Virus record (IMG/VR): IMGVR_UViG_3300050029_000153
Coordinates: 1-42,630 of that record
Reading direction: 5' to 3' (one strand)
From: a virus
DNA: 42,630 bases
A model generated the notes under the pieces. The model worked only from the letters and a program-made list of their open reading frames with translations. It was not told the origin of the DNA and did not search any database. The translations under genes were made by a program, and so were the position numbers. Positions 7,775 through 16,000 of this stretch are shown piece after piece. Within the stretch, counting starts at the first letter, position 1. The number at the start of each line of letters is the position of its first letter.

Positions 7775-8704
7775 ATGCTCGACGTCTTCGCCTCCGAGGC
7801 GCACTTCTCCGACCACCTTCGCCCGGTCCTCGACGCTCTCACCATCCCGTGGACGCTGTACGGTCCGGGCGAGACATCGCGGGCCGTGAAGGGCCCAGGC
7901 CCGGCGCTCGTCGCGGGCTTCGGAGACCTCCAGATCGCAGAGAACCTCGGACGCCGGATCGCCATCATGGAGCACGGCGCGGGCCAGTCCTACGGTGGCC
8001 ACCCCGGCACGCCCTCGTCGTGGCATCCGTCCTACGCCGGTGGCATCCGCCGCACTGCCGAGCTCTTCCTCCACCCCGGCCCTCACCCGGCGTCGCGCGA
8101 CCGCGAGCGCTACCCCGACGCGCGCATCGAGGTGGTCGGGTGCCCGAAGCTTGACACACTCCCGCACCGCATCGGGACGCCCGATGACACGGTCGCCGTG
8201 AGCTTCCACTGGGACTGCCAGATCCTTGCTGAAACTAGAACCGCTTTCGTTGAATATAGGGAGCAGGTGAGCCTCCTTGCGAAACAGCGGCACGTCCTCG
8301 GCCACGCCCACCCGCGCATCTTCGGTCGCGTCAAGGAGTGGTACCGCCAGGTCGGGATCGAACCCGTCGAGTCCCTCACGGAGGTGATGGAGCGCGCCGA
8401 CCTCTACGCCTGTGACAACTCCTCGAGCATCTTCGAGTTCGCCTCCACGGGCCGTCCGGTGCTCCTCCTCAACCCGAGTTTCTACCGCCGTGACGTCAAC
8501 CACGGCCTTCGGTTCTGGGAGGCCTCGACGGTCGGCATCAACGTCGACAAGGCCACGGATCTGAGAACAGCGGTCTCAGATGCACTGAGAGACACGGAAG
8601 CTCAGCAACGTGAACGCGAACATGCCTTGGGCCTTGTCTACGCCTACCGTGGCGGAGCTGGCCCGAGAGCCGCCCGAGTCGTAGAGGATTGGGTCGGTGC
8701 ATAG
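7775..8704 (+). CDS. CDP-glycerol glycerophosphotransferase-like protein (TagB/TagF family)
   Basis: A 309-residue protein with the C-terminal-half motifs of CDP-glycerol glycerophosphotransferases: MEHGAGQS (the HG motif), GHAHPR (the HP motif) and ACDNSSSIFEFASTGRPVLL, comparable to the family's TDYSS...F pattern. Bacterial homologues transfer glycerol phosphate from CDP-glycerol to build teichoic acid. The ATG at 7775 follows AAAGGAACCAG. The next gene encodes the enzyme that would make the donor, so a glycerophosphate decoration of virion or host glycan is likely. Confidence 0.75.
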   Translation: MLDVFASEAHFSDHLRPVLDALTIPWTLYGPGETSRAVKGPGPALVAGFGDLQIAENLGRRIAIMEHGAGQSYGGHPGTPSSWHPSYAGGIRRTAELFLHPGPHPASRDRERYPDARIEVVGCPKLDTLPHRIGTPDDTVAVSFHWDCQILAETRTAFVEYREQVSLLAKQRHVLGHAHPRIFGRVKEWYRQVGIEPVESLTEVMERADLYACDNSSSIFEFASTGRPVLLLNPSFYRRDVNHGLRFWEASTVGINVDKATDLRTAVSDALRDTEAQQREREHALGLVYAYRGGAGPRAARVVEDWVGA

Positions 8705-9125
8705 CCGCACGGTCCTGACTCTCGGGAGCTTCGACACGTTCCACGTCGGCCACATCGAGCTCCTCCAGGCCTGTCGCGAGCTCGCCGGGCCGAAGGGCCG
8801 GGTGGTTGTCGCGCTCAACTCGAGCGACTTCATCCGCGAGTACAAGGGCCATTGGCCGACGCAGACTTACGAGGAGCGTCGCGTGGCGCTTGAACTCCGG
8901 CCCGAGGTGGACGAGGTCTACCAGGGCACGGGCCGTCACAGTTGGGTGGCCATCTACCGGTCGGGCGCGACAGTCATCGCCATCGGCGACGACTGGCTCC
9001 CGCGCGAGCGGTACCTGAAGCAGCTCGACATGACGGACGCCATGCTCGAGAGCTTCTGCATTGAGATTGTCTTCGTCCCGCGCACGACGGGCCAGTCATC
9101 CACCAAGATCCGGGAGGGCTCATGA
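8697..9125 (+). CDS. TagD-like cytidylyltransferase
   Basis: A 142-residue nucleotidyltransferase. It has TLGSFDTFHVGH near the N-terminus (the HxGH nucleotide-binding signature) and TTGQSSTKIR at the C-terminus, matching the second signature of glycerol-3-phosphate cytidylyltransferases. The expected reaction is CTP plus glycerol 3-phosphate to CDP-glycerol. The GTG start overlaps the previous gene by eight bases. Other sugar-phosphate cytidylyltransferase or adenylyltransferase specificities are possible, but the TagF-like neighbour favours CDP-glycerol. Confidence 0.8.
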   Translation: MHSRTVLTLGSFDTFHVGHIELLQACRELAGPKGRVVVALNSSDFIREYKGHWPTQTYEERRVALELRPEVDEVYQGTGRHSWVAIYRSGATVIAIGDDWLPRERYLKQLDMTDAMLESFCIEIVFVPRTTGQSSTKIREGS

Positions 9126-9769
9126 TCACCATCCTCGTCCCGTCGCGCGGTCGACCCGCGCGCATGCGCGACATGGCGCAGAGCGCGCTCGACACGGCGG
9201 CGCGTCCAGACCAGGTGCGCGTCCTCGCGCTGACCGACCCCGACGACTCGGGCTACGGGCGGGACGCCATCGTGCTCCCGCAACGTGTGGGCTACTCGGC
9301 GTCGCTGAACTGGGCTGCCGCCTTCCACGCCGACGACATCCTCGGCGCCTACGGGGACGACGTGCTCTTCCGGACGCAGGGGTGGGACGAGCGTACCCGC
9401 GACACTCTGAACCGCCCGGGCATCGCGTTCGGTGAAGACCTCATCCACAACGATCAGCACCCGACCGCCATCTTCATGTCGCCCGAGGTCCGTCGCGCGC
9501 TCGGGTGGCTCGCGCTCCCGTGTTGCCGGCACCAGTACGTGGACGATGGGTGGAAGGCCCTCGGCAAGGCGGCCGGCATCCTCCGCTACATGCCCGGCGT
9601 GGTCTTCGAGCACATGCACCCGACGGTCGAGAAGGCCGAGTGGGACGCGACCTACCACGAGGTCTACTCCTACGACTCGGCGCACGCCGATGACTTGGCC
9701 TTCCAGGACTGGCGCGACCACGGTGGCCTGAAGGCGGACGCCGCCGCGCTGAAGGCGGCCGGCCTGTGA
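9122..9769 (+). CDS. GT-A type glycosyltransferase
   Basis: A 215-residue protein that begins ITILVPSRGRPARM, the typical first strand and nucleotide-binding loop of family 2-like glycosyltransferases. GAYGDDVLFR at about residues 77-86 supplies the DD metal-binding pair. Later CRHQYVDDGW and EHMHP resemble the acceptor-side region. ATGA overlap with the cytidylyltransferase shows coupled translation. Donor and acceptor are unknown; neighbouring capsid genes suggest a virion target. Confidence 0.7.
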   Translation: MITILVPSRGRPARMRDMAQSALDTAARPDQVRVLALTDPDDSGYGRDAIVLPQRVGYSASLNWAAAFHADDILGAYGDDVLFRTQGWDERTRDTLNRPGIAFGEDLIHNDQHPTAIFMSPEVRRALGWLALPCCRHQYVDDGWKALGKAAGILRYMPGVVFEHMHPTVEKAEWDATYHEVYSYDSAHADDLAFQDWRDHGGLKADAAALKAAGL

Positions 9770-11319
9770 GGGTCGTGCTGCTCGTCCCGCGTCGCGCGGG
9801 CGAGCCGACCCGCGACCGGATCTGGGCCTTCTGCAAACTGCGCTGGGAGACGGTCCACCCGGAGTGGCCGATCTACGAGGGCAACCACGACGTGGGGAGC
9901 TTCAACCGCTCCGCCGCCATGAACACTGCCGCGCGCCTCGCCGACGCAGACGCGCCGTGGGACATCGCCGTTGTGATCGACGCCGACATCTTCATCGAGC
10001 CCTCGCACGTGCGCGAGGCCGTTCGCATCGCGGCCGAGACCGGGCACGTCACGTGGGCGCATCGGAAGTGGCGCGGCCTGACGAAGGAAGCGACGATGAA
10101 GCTCATCGAGCCGGACCTCGGCTTCGAGCTCGACGTGTTCGGCCGGCCGCTCAACGAGTGGGACGGCGAGGAGTCCGACGTGGACATCATCGTCGGGAAG
10201 ACGACGGCGCTCTCCTGGTCGTGCTGCTTCGCCATCCCTCGTGCCGCGTGGGAGGCCATCGGCGGCTTCGACGAGCGGTTCCGTGGCTGGGGCTTCGAGG
10301 ACATGGCCTTCCAGTCCGCCGCGGTGGCTTACGGGCACGAGCGGGTCGAGGGCAACGTCTACCACTTCTGGCACCCGCGGACGTCGGGCGTCGGCACCAG
10401 CTCGAAGGGGCTCGACGGGAACTACTCGGCGGAGGCAATCTACAACGCCCGGCTCGGGCGCCGCTACATGGTCGCGCTCCGCCGGGACTACGGGAAGACG
10501 GACCGCCTGAAGCCGAGCGATGAGGCCGAGCTCAAGCGCGACATCGCCAACCTGGTCTACGACGACACCCAGCTTGCAGAGCACGCCCGGCGCCTCGGCC
10601 TCGAGGACTGGGACGGGTGGTGGCCGACGCTCAACGAGCTGCGGGATGGGTCGGGCGTGGCCAACCAGTCCGTCACGGTCGTGGTCCACACGGACGGCCG
10701 TCGCGAGTACATCGAGCAGTCGATCCCCTCGCTGCTCGCCAACGTGAAGGGCAACATCACGAAGCGGGTGATCTACGACGACTCGGGGGACTACGACTAC
10801 AAGCAGTGGCTGCGCCATACCTTCCCCGACTTCTACGTAGTCGGGCCCGAGGCGCGGCTCGGCTACACCGGCTCGATGCGGGCGATGTGGACCTACCTCA
10901 GCCGGCGCTGCGACTCCCGCTGGGTGTTCCTCGCCGAGGACGACTTCACCTACGACCAGCCCGTCGAGCTCGAGAAGATGGCGCAGATCCTGACGGCCAA
11001 CCCGCACCTCCGGCAGCTCGCGCTCCTGCGCCACCCGTTCTACCCGCGGGAGTTCGAGGCGGGGTCGATCCTGAAAGAGCACCCCGAGGCCTACACCCAG
11101 CGGGACGGCTTCATCGAGCACCGCGAGTACTTCACCGCCAACCCGAGCCTCTTCGCGCGGGACCTGGTGAAGGCCGAGATGTGGCCCGCAGGACCGTCGA
11201 GCGAGCGGCTCTACACCGACCAGTTGAACCACGACCCGGCCTCCCGGATGGCCTACTTGGGGTCGGGAGAGGAGCTCGTGACTCACATCGGTGCGGTCCG
11301 AGCGGGCGGAAACTACTAG
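9766..11319 (+). CDS. two-domain glycosyltransferase
   Basis: A 517-residue protein with two glycosyltransferase-like halves. Residues 1-300 contain VVIDADIF near 69-76 (a DxD motif) and GGFDERFRGWGFEDMAF, the acceptor-side signature of galactosyltransferase/chondroitin-polymerase-like GT-A domains. Residues about 302-517 start again with SVTVVVHTDGRREYIEQS and include FLAEDDF near 391. Bifunctional polymerising or sequential transferases have this layout. It ends the sugar cassette and is followed by a hairpin and a new promoter. Confidence 0.75.
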   Translation: MRVVLLVPRRAGEPTRDRIWAFCKLRWETVHPEWPIYEGNHDVGSFNRSAAMNTAARLADADAPWDIAVVIDADIFIEPSHVREAVRIAAETGHVTWAHRKWRGLTKEATMKLIEPDLGFELDVFGRPLNEWDGEESDVDIIVGKTTALSWSCCFAIPRAAWEAIGGFDERFRGWGFEDMAFQSAAVAYGHERVEGNVYHFWHPRTSGVGTSSKGLDGNYSAEAIYNARLGRRYMVALRRDYGKTDRLKPSDEAELKRDIANLVYDDTQLAEHARRLGLEDWDGWWPTLNELRDGSGVANQSVTVVVHTDGRREYIEQSIPSLLANVKGNITKRVIYDDSGDYDYKQWLRHTFPDFYVVGPEARLGYTGSMRAMWTYLSRRCDSRWVFLAEDDFTYDQPVELEKMAQILTANPHLRQLALLRHPFYPREFEAGSILKEHPEAYTQRDGFIEHREYFTANPSLFARDLVKAEMWPAGPSSERLYTDQLNHDPASRMAYLGSGEELVTHIGAVRAGGNY

Positions 11320-11339
11320 CCAGATCGGGGTGCCTACGT

Positions 11340-11375
11340 GGAGACAGGCCTTCTAGGGCCTCTCAGAGTGTCTCC
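11340..11375 (+). terminator. hairpin ending the glycosylation cassette
   Basis: GGAGACA (11340-11346) pairs perfectly with TGTCTCC (11369-11375). Inside, AGGCC and GGCCT can pair around TTCTAG, and CTCT and AGAG are also complementary, so a branched fold is possible. No T tract follows. It could be a terminator or a protein-bound operator; its inner part belongs to a 24-base element repeated at 34479. Confidence 0.4.
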
Positions 11376-11386
11376 CGCGCATGGTG

Positions 11387-11392
11387 TAAGAT
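11387..11392 (+). promoter_or_regulatory. -10 element of a leaderless connector promoter
   Basis: TAAGAT, then six bases, then the ATG at 11399, with no ribosome site. This is the same geometry as the sites before the portal, tape measure and packaging genes. Confidence 0.5.
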
Positions 11393-11398
11393 GCTCTC

Positions 11399-11857
11399 AT
11401 GACTAGCGCCATCGGCCTTCCGATCACCCAGTACGCGACCGCCGCGGACCTCCTCGCGTACCTCGGACCCGAGTACGCGACCCCTGTAGACCCCGACGCA
11501 AGCCGCCTCCTGATGCGAGCTTCGGAGCTCCTCTATGAGGTCACCAACCGTCGGTCGCAACTGGCCTGGGATGGCACCATCTACCAGTACGCCTACTCGG
11601 GCTACATCCCGCCGAGCCCCTACGCCGTGCCGCCCTACACCACCGCGAACTACCAGCAGGCACTGACTCTGGCCTGCGTCGCGCAGGTGGAGTTCTGGCT
11701 CGAGACCGGCGAGGAGCACGACATCGAAGGCCTCCGCGGGTCGATCACGGTCGGGAAGATGCTGAACATCTCGCAACTCCCGGACCGCCTCGCACCGCGG
11801 GCCAAGCGCGCCCTGCGCCAGGTCAACCTGCTGTCGGCAACGACCTTCGCACGCTAA
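11399..11857 (+). CDS. head-tail connector (adaptor) protein
   Basis: A 152-residue protein in the first position of the connector block. It starts with a segment typical of adaptor proteins (ATAADLLAYLG), followed by a helical ASELLYEVT and a long central helix that includes CVAQVEFWLETGEE. These resemble gp6/gp15-type adaptors that bind the portal ring. Position and pattern support the call; sequence similarity in this family is always weak. Confidence 0.65.
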   Translation: MTSAIGLPITQYATAADLLAYLGPEYATPVDPDASRLLMRASELLYEVTNRRSQLAWDGTIYQYAYSGYIPPSPYAVPPYTTANYQQALTLACVAQVEFWLETGEEHDIEGLRGSITVGKMLNISQLPDRLAPRAKRALRQVNLLSATTFAR

Positions 11858-12213
11858 TGAAGATCCCGAGCCAAGTCCTTCGGGATCGCCTCATCGTCGA
11901 GGAGTTCGAGGCGGCCGGAGCCCTCGGTCCCCTGTTCCGCGTCCCCAAGACTATCCGCGCGTTCGTCCAGCCGGACAACTCCCTGGGCTTCGACTCCTAT
12001 GGCCGGTCGGTCAACATCACGGCGAAGGGCGCGATCCGCCCCGAGTCCGGCCCGCTGGCCCTTGAGTCGAAGGTCACCATGAAGTCGACCGGGAAGGTCT
12101 TCCGGGTGATCGCCTGTGCCGCCATGCCGGACGCCGTGCGCCCGACCCACTGGGAGATCACACTCGGGAACTGGGACGCGAAGGGCGCCGTCGGCTCCGG
12201 AGGCGGGTCCTGA
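11857..12213 (+). CDS. head closure (stopper) protein
   Basis: A 118-residue beta-rich protein in the second connector position. Its start shares one base with the stop of the adaptor gene. Residues 40-110 alternate strands (FRVIACAAMPDAV, WEITLGNW) as in head-closure proteins that seal DNA after packaging. It ends in a Gly/Ser-rich tail. The assignment rests mainly on order and size. Confidence 0.55.
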   Translation: MKIPSQVLRDRLIVEEFEAAGALGPLFRVPKTIRAFVQPDNSLGFDSYGRSVNITAKGAIRPESGPLALESKVTMKSTGKVFRVIACAAMPDAVRPTHWEITLGNWDAKGAVGSGGGS

Positions 12214-12560
12214 TGGGCGCGCTCGTGAAGATCAAGTGGGAGGGCGAGAAGGCCAAGAACATGGCGGTCGACGCCGCTACCGCCGCGACGTTCGCCGGCG
12301 CGACCTACGCGCTCGACCAGGCGAACCTCACGGTGCCCACGGACACGGGTGCTCTGAAGGAGAGCGGCAAGGTCACGTCGCGCCCGAAGTCCGGCACCGC
12401 CACGATCCGGTACTCGTCGCCCTACGCGCACTACATCCACGAGAACCCCGAGTTCAACTTCACCAACGGCCGGCCGAAGTGGCTCGAGGCCACGCTGGTT
12501 GAGGACAATGCCGCTATCGGCGCCGTGATGGGCGACATGCTCAAGGAGAACTTCCGATGA
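12213..12560 (+). CDS. HK97 gp10-like neck protein
   Basis: A 115-residue protein with the layout of HK97 gp10-like proteins: an N-terminal helix, then PTDTGALKESGKV, the strongly conserved 'vDTGaLr.S' signature, then strands and YSSPYAHYIHENPEF. Proteins of this family act at the head-tail interface. It overlaps both neighbours by one to four bases. Confidence 0.75.
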   Translation: MGALVKIKWEGEKAKNMAVDAATAATFAGATYALDQANLTVPTDTGALKESGKVTSRPKSGTATIRYSSPYAHYIHENPEFNFTNGRPKWLEATLVEDNAAIGAVMGDMLKENFR

Positions 12561-12988
12561 CGACGCCGGCCTACATCGACCTCGCGCAGTACATGGGCTC
12601 CGCTGTCGCGGGCCTGGTCTACACCGAGGGCCCGGGCGGGAACATCTTCATTGACGACCTGCCCGACGCGCCGAACGAAGCCGTGGGTGTCTACACGCAG
12701 GGCGGCCCGGAGGCGGACTCCAAGAACTACTTCGACGAGCCTCACGTACAGATCATCGTCCGTGGGGACTCAGGCGCGGTGTGGGCTCCCGCGATGTGCG
12801 CGACGCTCTACTCGGCGCTCCACGGCCTCAACGGCATCGTCCTCCCGTCCGGCGCCTACCTGGTGTCTTGCGTCGGTGTACAATCCTCGCCTACGAGGCT
12901 CGGTCCCGACTCATCCGGCCGGTACCGCTATAGCATGAACTTCCGGCTGGAAGTGGAGAACGCCACGGCCTTCAGGCCGACGGCATAG
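12557..12988 (+). CDS. tail terminator / minor capsid-like protein
   Basis: A 143-residue protein in the usual tail-terminator position, before the tail tube gene. It contains EAVGVYTQGG, VQIIVRG and a C-terminal YRYSMNFRLEVEN strand, as in phage minor capsid/tail terminator proteins that cap the tail tube. ATGA overlap with the neck gene supports a single operon. Confidence 0.65.
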   Translation: MTTPAYIDLAQYMGSAVAGLVYTEGPGGNIFIDDLPDAPNEAVGVYTQGGPEADSKNYFDEPHVQIIVRGDSGAVWAPAMCATLYSALHGLNGIVLPSGAYLVSCVGVQSSPTRLGPDSSGRYRYSMNFRLEVENATAFRPTA

Positions 12989-12996
12989 GAGAGAAG

Positions 12997-13449
12997 ATGA
13001 CCGCGCACATCAGCAAGTTCCTCGCCAGGGACATCACCGTCAGCATCGACAACGGGCTCGGTTCGGGCGCGGGTGGAAGCTACACCCAGATCCTCGGGCT
13101 CAACACCATCTCGCACGCGCCGTCCAGCGTGACGACCGACGTGACGGACTTCCAGTCCGCGGGTCACGCCGAGCACATCATGGCCCAGCGCGGCGACGAG
13201 TGGACCCTGTCGGGCCACGTCCTCATGGACATCGTCGCCGGCACGCGCGATCCCGGCCAGGCTCTAGTCGAGACCCTCGCCCAGGCCGTCGGCGTCCACG
13301 CCCAGGAGACCTTCCAGATCGCCAACCCGGGTGGCCACACGATCACCTTCAAGGCGAGCGCGGAAGTCACCCTGCAGTCGGGCGGCCACAACGACGCCTC
13401 GACCTGGCAGGTCAAGCTCATGGTCACGGGCGCCGTCACCTACGCCTAA
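12997..13449 (+). CDS. major tail tube protein
   Basis: A 150-residue beta-rich protein following the tail terminator and preceding the chaperone frameshift pair, the usual place for the tail tube subunit. Strands such as DITVSIDNG and ITFKASAEVTLQ fit the fold. AGGAGAGAAG precedes the ATG. It is short compared with tube proteins carrying extra Ig-like domains, and no such domain is visible here. Confidence 0.75.
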   Translation: MTAHISKFLARDITVSIDNGLGSGAGGSYTQILGLNTISHAPSSVTTDVTDFQSAGHAEHIMAQRGDEWTLSGHVLMDIVAGTRDPGQALVETLAQAVGVHAQETFQIANPGGHTITFKASAEVTLQSGGHNDASTWQVKLMVTGAVTYA

Positions 13450-13474
13450 CCGCTGACGCGGAGAAAGGGGCACC

Positions 13475-13855
13475 GTGCCCGATCTCATCGACTTCGACGC
13501 TTTCCGCGCCGAACAGAAGAAGGAGCCGCTTCACCTTCGGGTGGGCGGCACCATCTTCGACCTTCCGCCTTCGTTGCCGGCGTCGCTGGCGTTCGAGCTC
13601 CTCGCCGTCCAGAAGCGCATCGGCGCTGATGGGGAGATGGACTCGGACACCATCAGCCGCCTCGGTGCCGACCTGTTCGGCGGCGAAGAGCAGTTCATGG
13701 CGATCCTCAACGCCGGCCGCATCACGATGGCCGAGCTTCCTGACCTCCTCGAGCTCGTCCTGACCACCTACCAAGGTGGCCCGAACCAGGGAAACCGAGC
13801 GACCCGCCGGCGAGCGGGGACAACTTCTCGGTCCTCGAAGACTGGGCCCTCGTAG
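13475..13855 (+). CDS. tail assembly chaperone, short form
   Basis: A 126-residue zero-frame product from a GTG after AGAAAGGGG. Residues 20-100 contain strand-helix features (LRVGGTIFDLPPSLPASLAFELL) seen in actinophage tail assembly chaperones. The last 20 or so residues past the slippery site are Arg/Ser/Thr-rich. It lies directly before the tape measure gene, as these chaperones do. Confidence 0.8.
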   Translation: MPDLIDFDAFRAEQKKEPLHLRVGGTIFDLPPSLPASLAFELLAVQKRIGADGEMDSDTISRLGADLFGGEEQFMAILNAGRITMAELPDLLELVLTTYQGGPNQGNRATRRRAGTTSRSSKTGPS

Positions 13856-14085
13856 AGTCCGACTTTCTCCGGGAGTACGCGCTCGACCTCTCCGCCGTCG
13901 CCCCGACCTTGTCGTGGCGGCGGTTCCTCGTCCTCCTGCGAGGCCTCTCGCCCGGGAGCGCGACCGTCGCGGCGATCCACAACCGAGTGGAGCTCGGGGC
14001 GCGACCCGAGAGCGACGTTGGCGCGATCCAGGACCCGAAGGAAGCCGAGCTGGTCTTCGACAGGCTCTTCGCCTCCAGAAAGTGA
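13475..14085 (+). CDS. tail assembly chaperone, -1 frameshift long form
   Basis: If ribosomes slip -1 at 13789-13795, translation continues at base 13795 in the other frame to the TGA at 14083-14085, giving about 203 residues. The second part has good codon use, no credible start of its own, and the pattern LSWRRFLVLLRGLSPGS, as in chaperone C-terminal domains. In other siphoviruses the long form binds the tape measure protein during tail assembly. Confidence 0.8.
13789..13795 (+). other. -1 programmed frameshift slippery site GGGAAAC
   Basis: The heptamer sits in exact X_XXY_YYZ phase (cag gga aac in the zero frame), so both tRNAs can re-pair after slipping to GGG AAA. The -1 frame is open from 13744 to 14085 and its codons look coding after this point. 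It is the canonical mechanism for tail chaperone pairs. Confidence 0.85.
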
Positions 14086-14098
14086 GAGAGCACCCGGG

Positions 14099-14104
14099 TA
14101 GAAT
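14099..14104 (+). promoter_or_regulatory. -10 element of a leaderless tape measure promoter
   Basis: TAGAAT is followed by six bases and the tape measure ATG at 14111, with no ribosome site. Same geometry as at 3564, 11387 and 38595. It would uncouple tape measure and tail tip expression from the chaperones. Confidence 0.5.
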
Positions 14105-14110
14105 AGTCTC

Positions 14111-16000
14111 ATGAATGTAGGCACCCTCACCGCCCTCCTCTCCATCGACCACGCGAAGTTCGACCGTGGCCTGGATAAGGCGCACGCCAACGCCGAGGGC
14201 TTCGCCACGAAGACCGGTGGGAGCTTCCGCAAGTTCGCCATGGTGGGCGCCGCGGCTTTCGCGGCCGTCGCCGGCGCGGCCATCGGCTTCTTCGGGGACG
14301 CGACGAAGCAGGCCGAGGACAACATCAAGGCCGCGGACTACTTCACCCGCATCTACGGCAAGGCCGGCGACGCTGTTGAGTCCTGGAACAAGCAGCAGGC
14401 CGCCGCCTACGGCGTGAGCGACACCGAAGCACTGAAGGCCGAGGCCAGCATCGGCATGATCGCCAAGGCCATGGGCTTCACGCAGGCGCAGGCCTCGGGC
14501 ATGTCCGAGCAGCTCCTGAAGACTGCGGCGAACCTCGCGGCGATGAAGAACATCCCTGTCAGCGACGCCTTGTCGGCGATCACTCGAGGCCTCGCCGGGC
14601 AGACCCGCGGGCTCAAGCAGATGGGCATCGTCATCACCCCGATCATGATCAAGCAGGAGGCGATGACGCTCGGCCTCTACAAGGGTAAGGGCGCACTCAC
14701 GGACCACGCCAAGGCCGCCGCCTCCTACGCCCTCATCCTCCAGCGCGGCGCCGTGGCCAACGGTGAGTTCGCCAAGGGCCAGAACGACCTGTCGAACCAG
14801 CTCAAGGTGGCGGGCGCCGAGTGGTCTAACTTGATGGACACGGCGGGACGCGCGATCATGCCGCTCGTCACCGCCGTCCTCCCGTCACTGCTCGGCGCGC
14901 TCCAGACCTTCAGTGACTGGGTGGACGCCAATGGCCCGCTCCTCCGGACCATCGTCTCGACAGCGATGGACGGCGTTCGGACGGCCTTCAAGTTGGCGGG
15001 CATCGCCATCGACTGGATCTCCAAGAACGTGGTCCCGGTCCTGGTCACTGTCTTCCAGTTCGTGGTCAACAAGGTCATCCCGCAGCTCGTCGGCGCCATC
15101 AACTGGGTGTCGGACAACGTGGTCCCGGCCCTCGGCACTGCGTTCCAGTGGATTAGCGACAACGTCCTTCCGGCGCTGGCCACTGCCTTCGACTTCGTCG
15201 CCAACCTGTTCGGCGGGCAGGGTCAGATGATCGCCATCGTGGTCGGCACGGTCCTGGTCGCGGCGTTCGGCGCGTGGGCCATCTCCGCCGCGGCCGCAGC
15301 CGCCGCGACGCTCATTGCTCTCGCCCCGGTGATCGCCGTCATCGCCGTGGTCGCGCTCGTGTTCAAGGCCCTCCAGTTGACCTGGCAGGTCTATGGCGAC
15401 AAGATCAAGCTCGGGATCGGTGTCGTGGCCAAGTTCATCGGGACGGCCTTCGACAACCTGAAGCTCGGGATCAAGACCGCATGGGACTTCATTGTCAACA
15501 TCGTCACCACGGCCATCAACATCATCACCGCTCCCATCAAGCTCTTCGCGTCACTAGTGTCGGGCCTCTTCAACGTGGTCCCTCAAGCCATCAAGACAGC
15601 CATCAACGCCGTCATCGGTATCGTCAACGGCGTGATCGACGCCGTGGACTCAGTGAAGCTCTCTGTGCACGTAGGACCGGTCAACTGGGACTGGAGCGGC
15701 GTCGGCGTCCCGAAGTTCCGGTACCTTGCGTCGGGCACCCCATCCTTCGCGGGCGGGTGGGCCGTTGTGGGCGAGAAGGGGCCTGAGCTCGCGAAGCTTC
15801 CCGGTGGCACCGCGGTGTACCCGCACGGTCGCTCGCAGCAGATGCTCGACGGTGCCGGCGGGAGCGCCCAGAGCGCTCCGCGCCCGATCCAGATCTACCA
15901 GACCATCAACGGAGGCGACCCTGAGGAGGTCACGACCGCGACGAAGCGCGCGCTCCGCCAGGCCTCGCTCGAGACGCAACTGGCAGGAGGCCTGGGATGA
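14111..16000 (+). CDS. tail tape measure protein
   Basis: A 629-residue protein after the chaperone pair. The start (LSIDHAKFDRGLDKAHANAE) is typical of tape measure proteins. A hydrophobic stretch at about 39-59 and a long one at about 373-422 could help membrane passage of DNA. Between them lie near-repeats of WISDNVLPAL-type segments (around 15000-15190). By the usual 0.15 nm per residue rule the tail would be about 90-95 nm, short for a siphovirus. Confidence 0.88.
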   Translation: MNVGTLTALLSIDHAKFDRGLDKAHANAEGFATKTGGSFRKFAMVGAAAFAAVAGAAIGFFGDATKQAEDNIKAADYFTRIYGKAGDAVESWNKQQAAAYGVSDTEALKAEASIGMIAKAMGFTQAQASGMSEQLLKTAANLAAMKNIPVSDALSAITRGLAGQTRGLKQMGIVITPIMIKQEAMTLGLYKGKGALTDHAKAAASYALILQRGAVANGEFAKGQNDLSNQLKVAGAEWSNLMDTAGRAIMPLVTAVLPSLLGALQTFSDWVDANGPLLRTIVSTAMDGVRTAFKLAGIAIDWISKNVVPVLVTVFQFVVNKVIPQLVGAINWVSDNVVPALGTAFQWISDNVLPALATAFDFVANLFGGQGQMIAIVVGTVLVAAFGAWAISAAAAAAATLIALAPVIAVIAVVALVFKALQLTWQVYGDKIKLGIGVVAKFIGTAFDNLKLGIKTAWDFIVNIVTTAINIITAPIKLFASLVSGLFNVVPQAIKTAINAVIGIVNGVIDAVDSVKLSVHVGPVNWDWSGVGVPKFRYLASGTPSFAGGWAVVGEKGPELAKLPGGTAVYPHGRSQQMLDGAGGSAQSAPRPIQIYQTINGGDPEEVTTATKRALRQASLETQLAGGLG

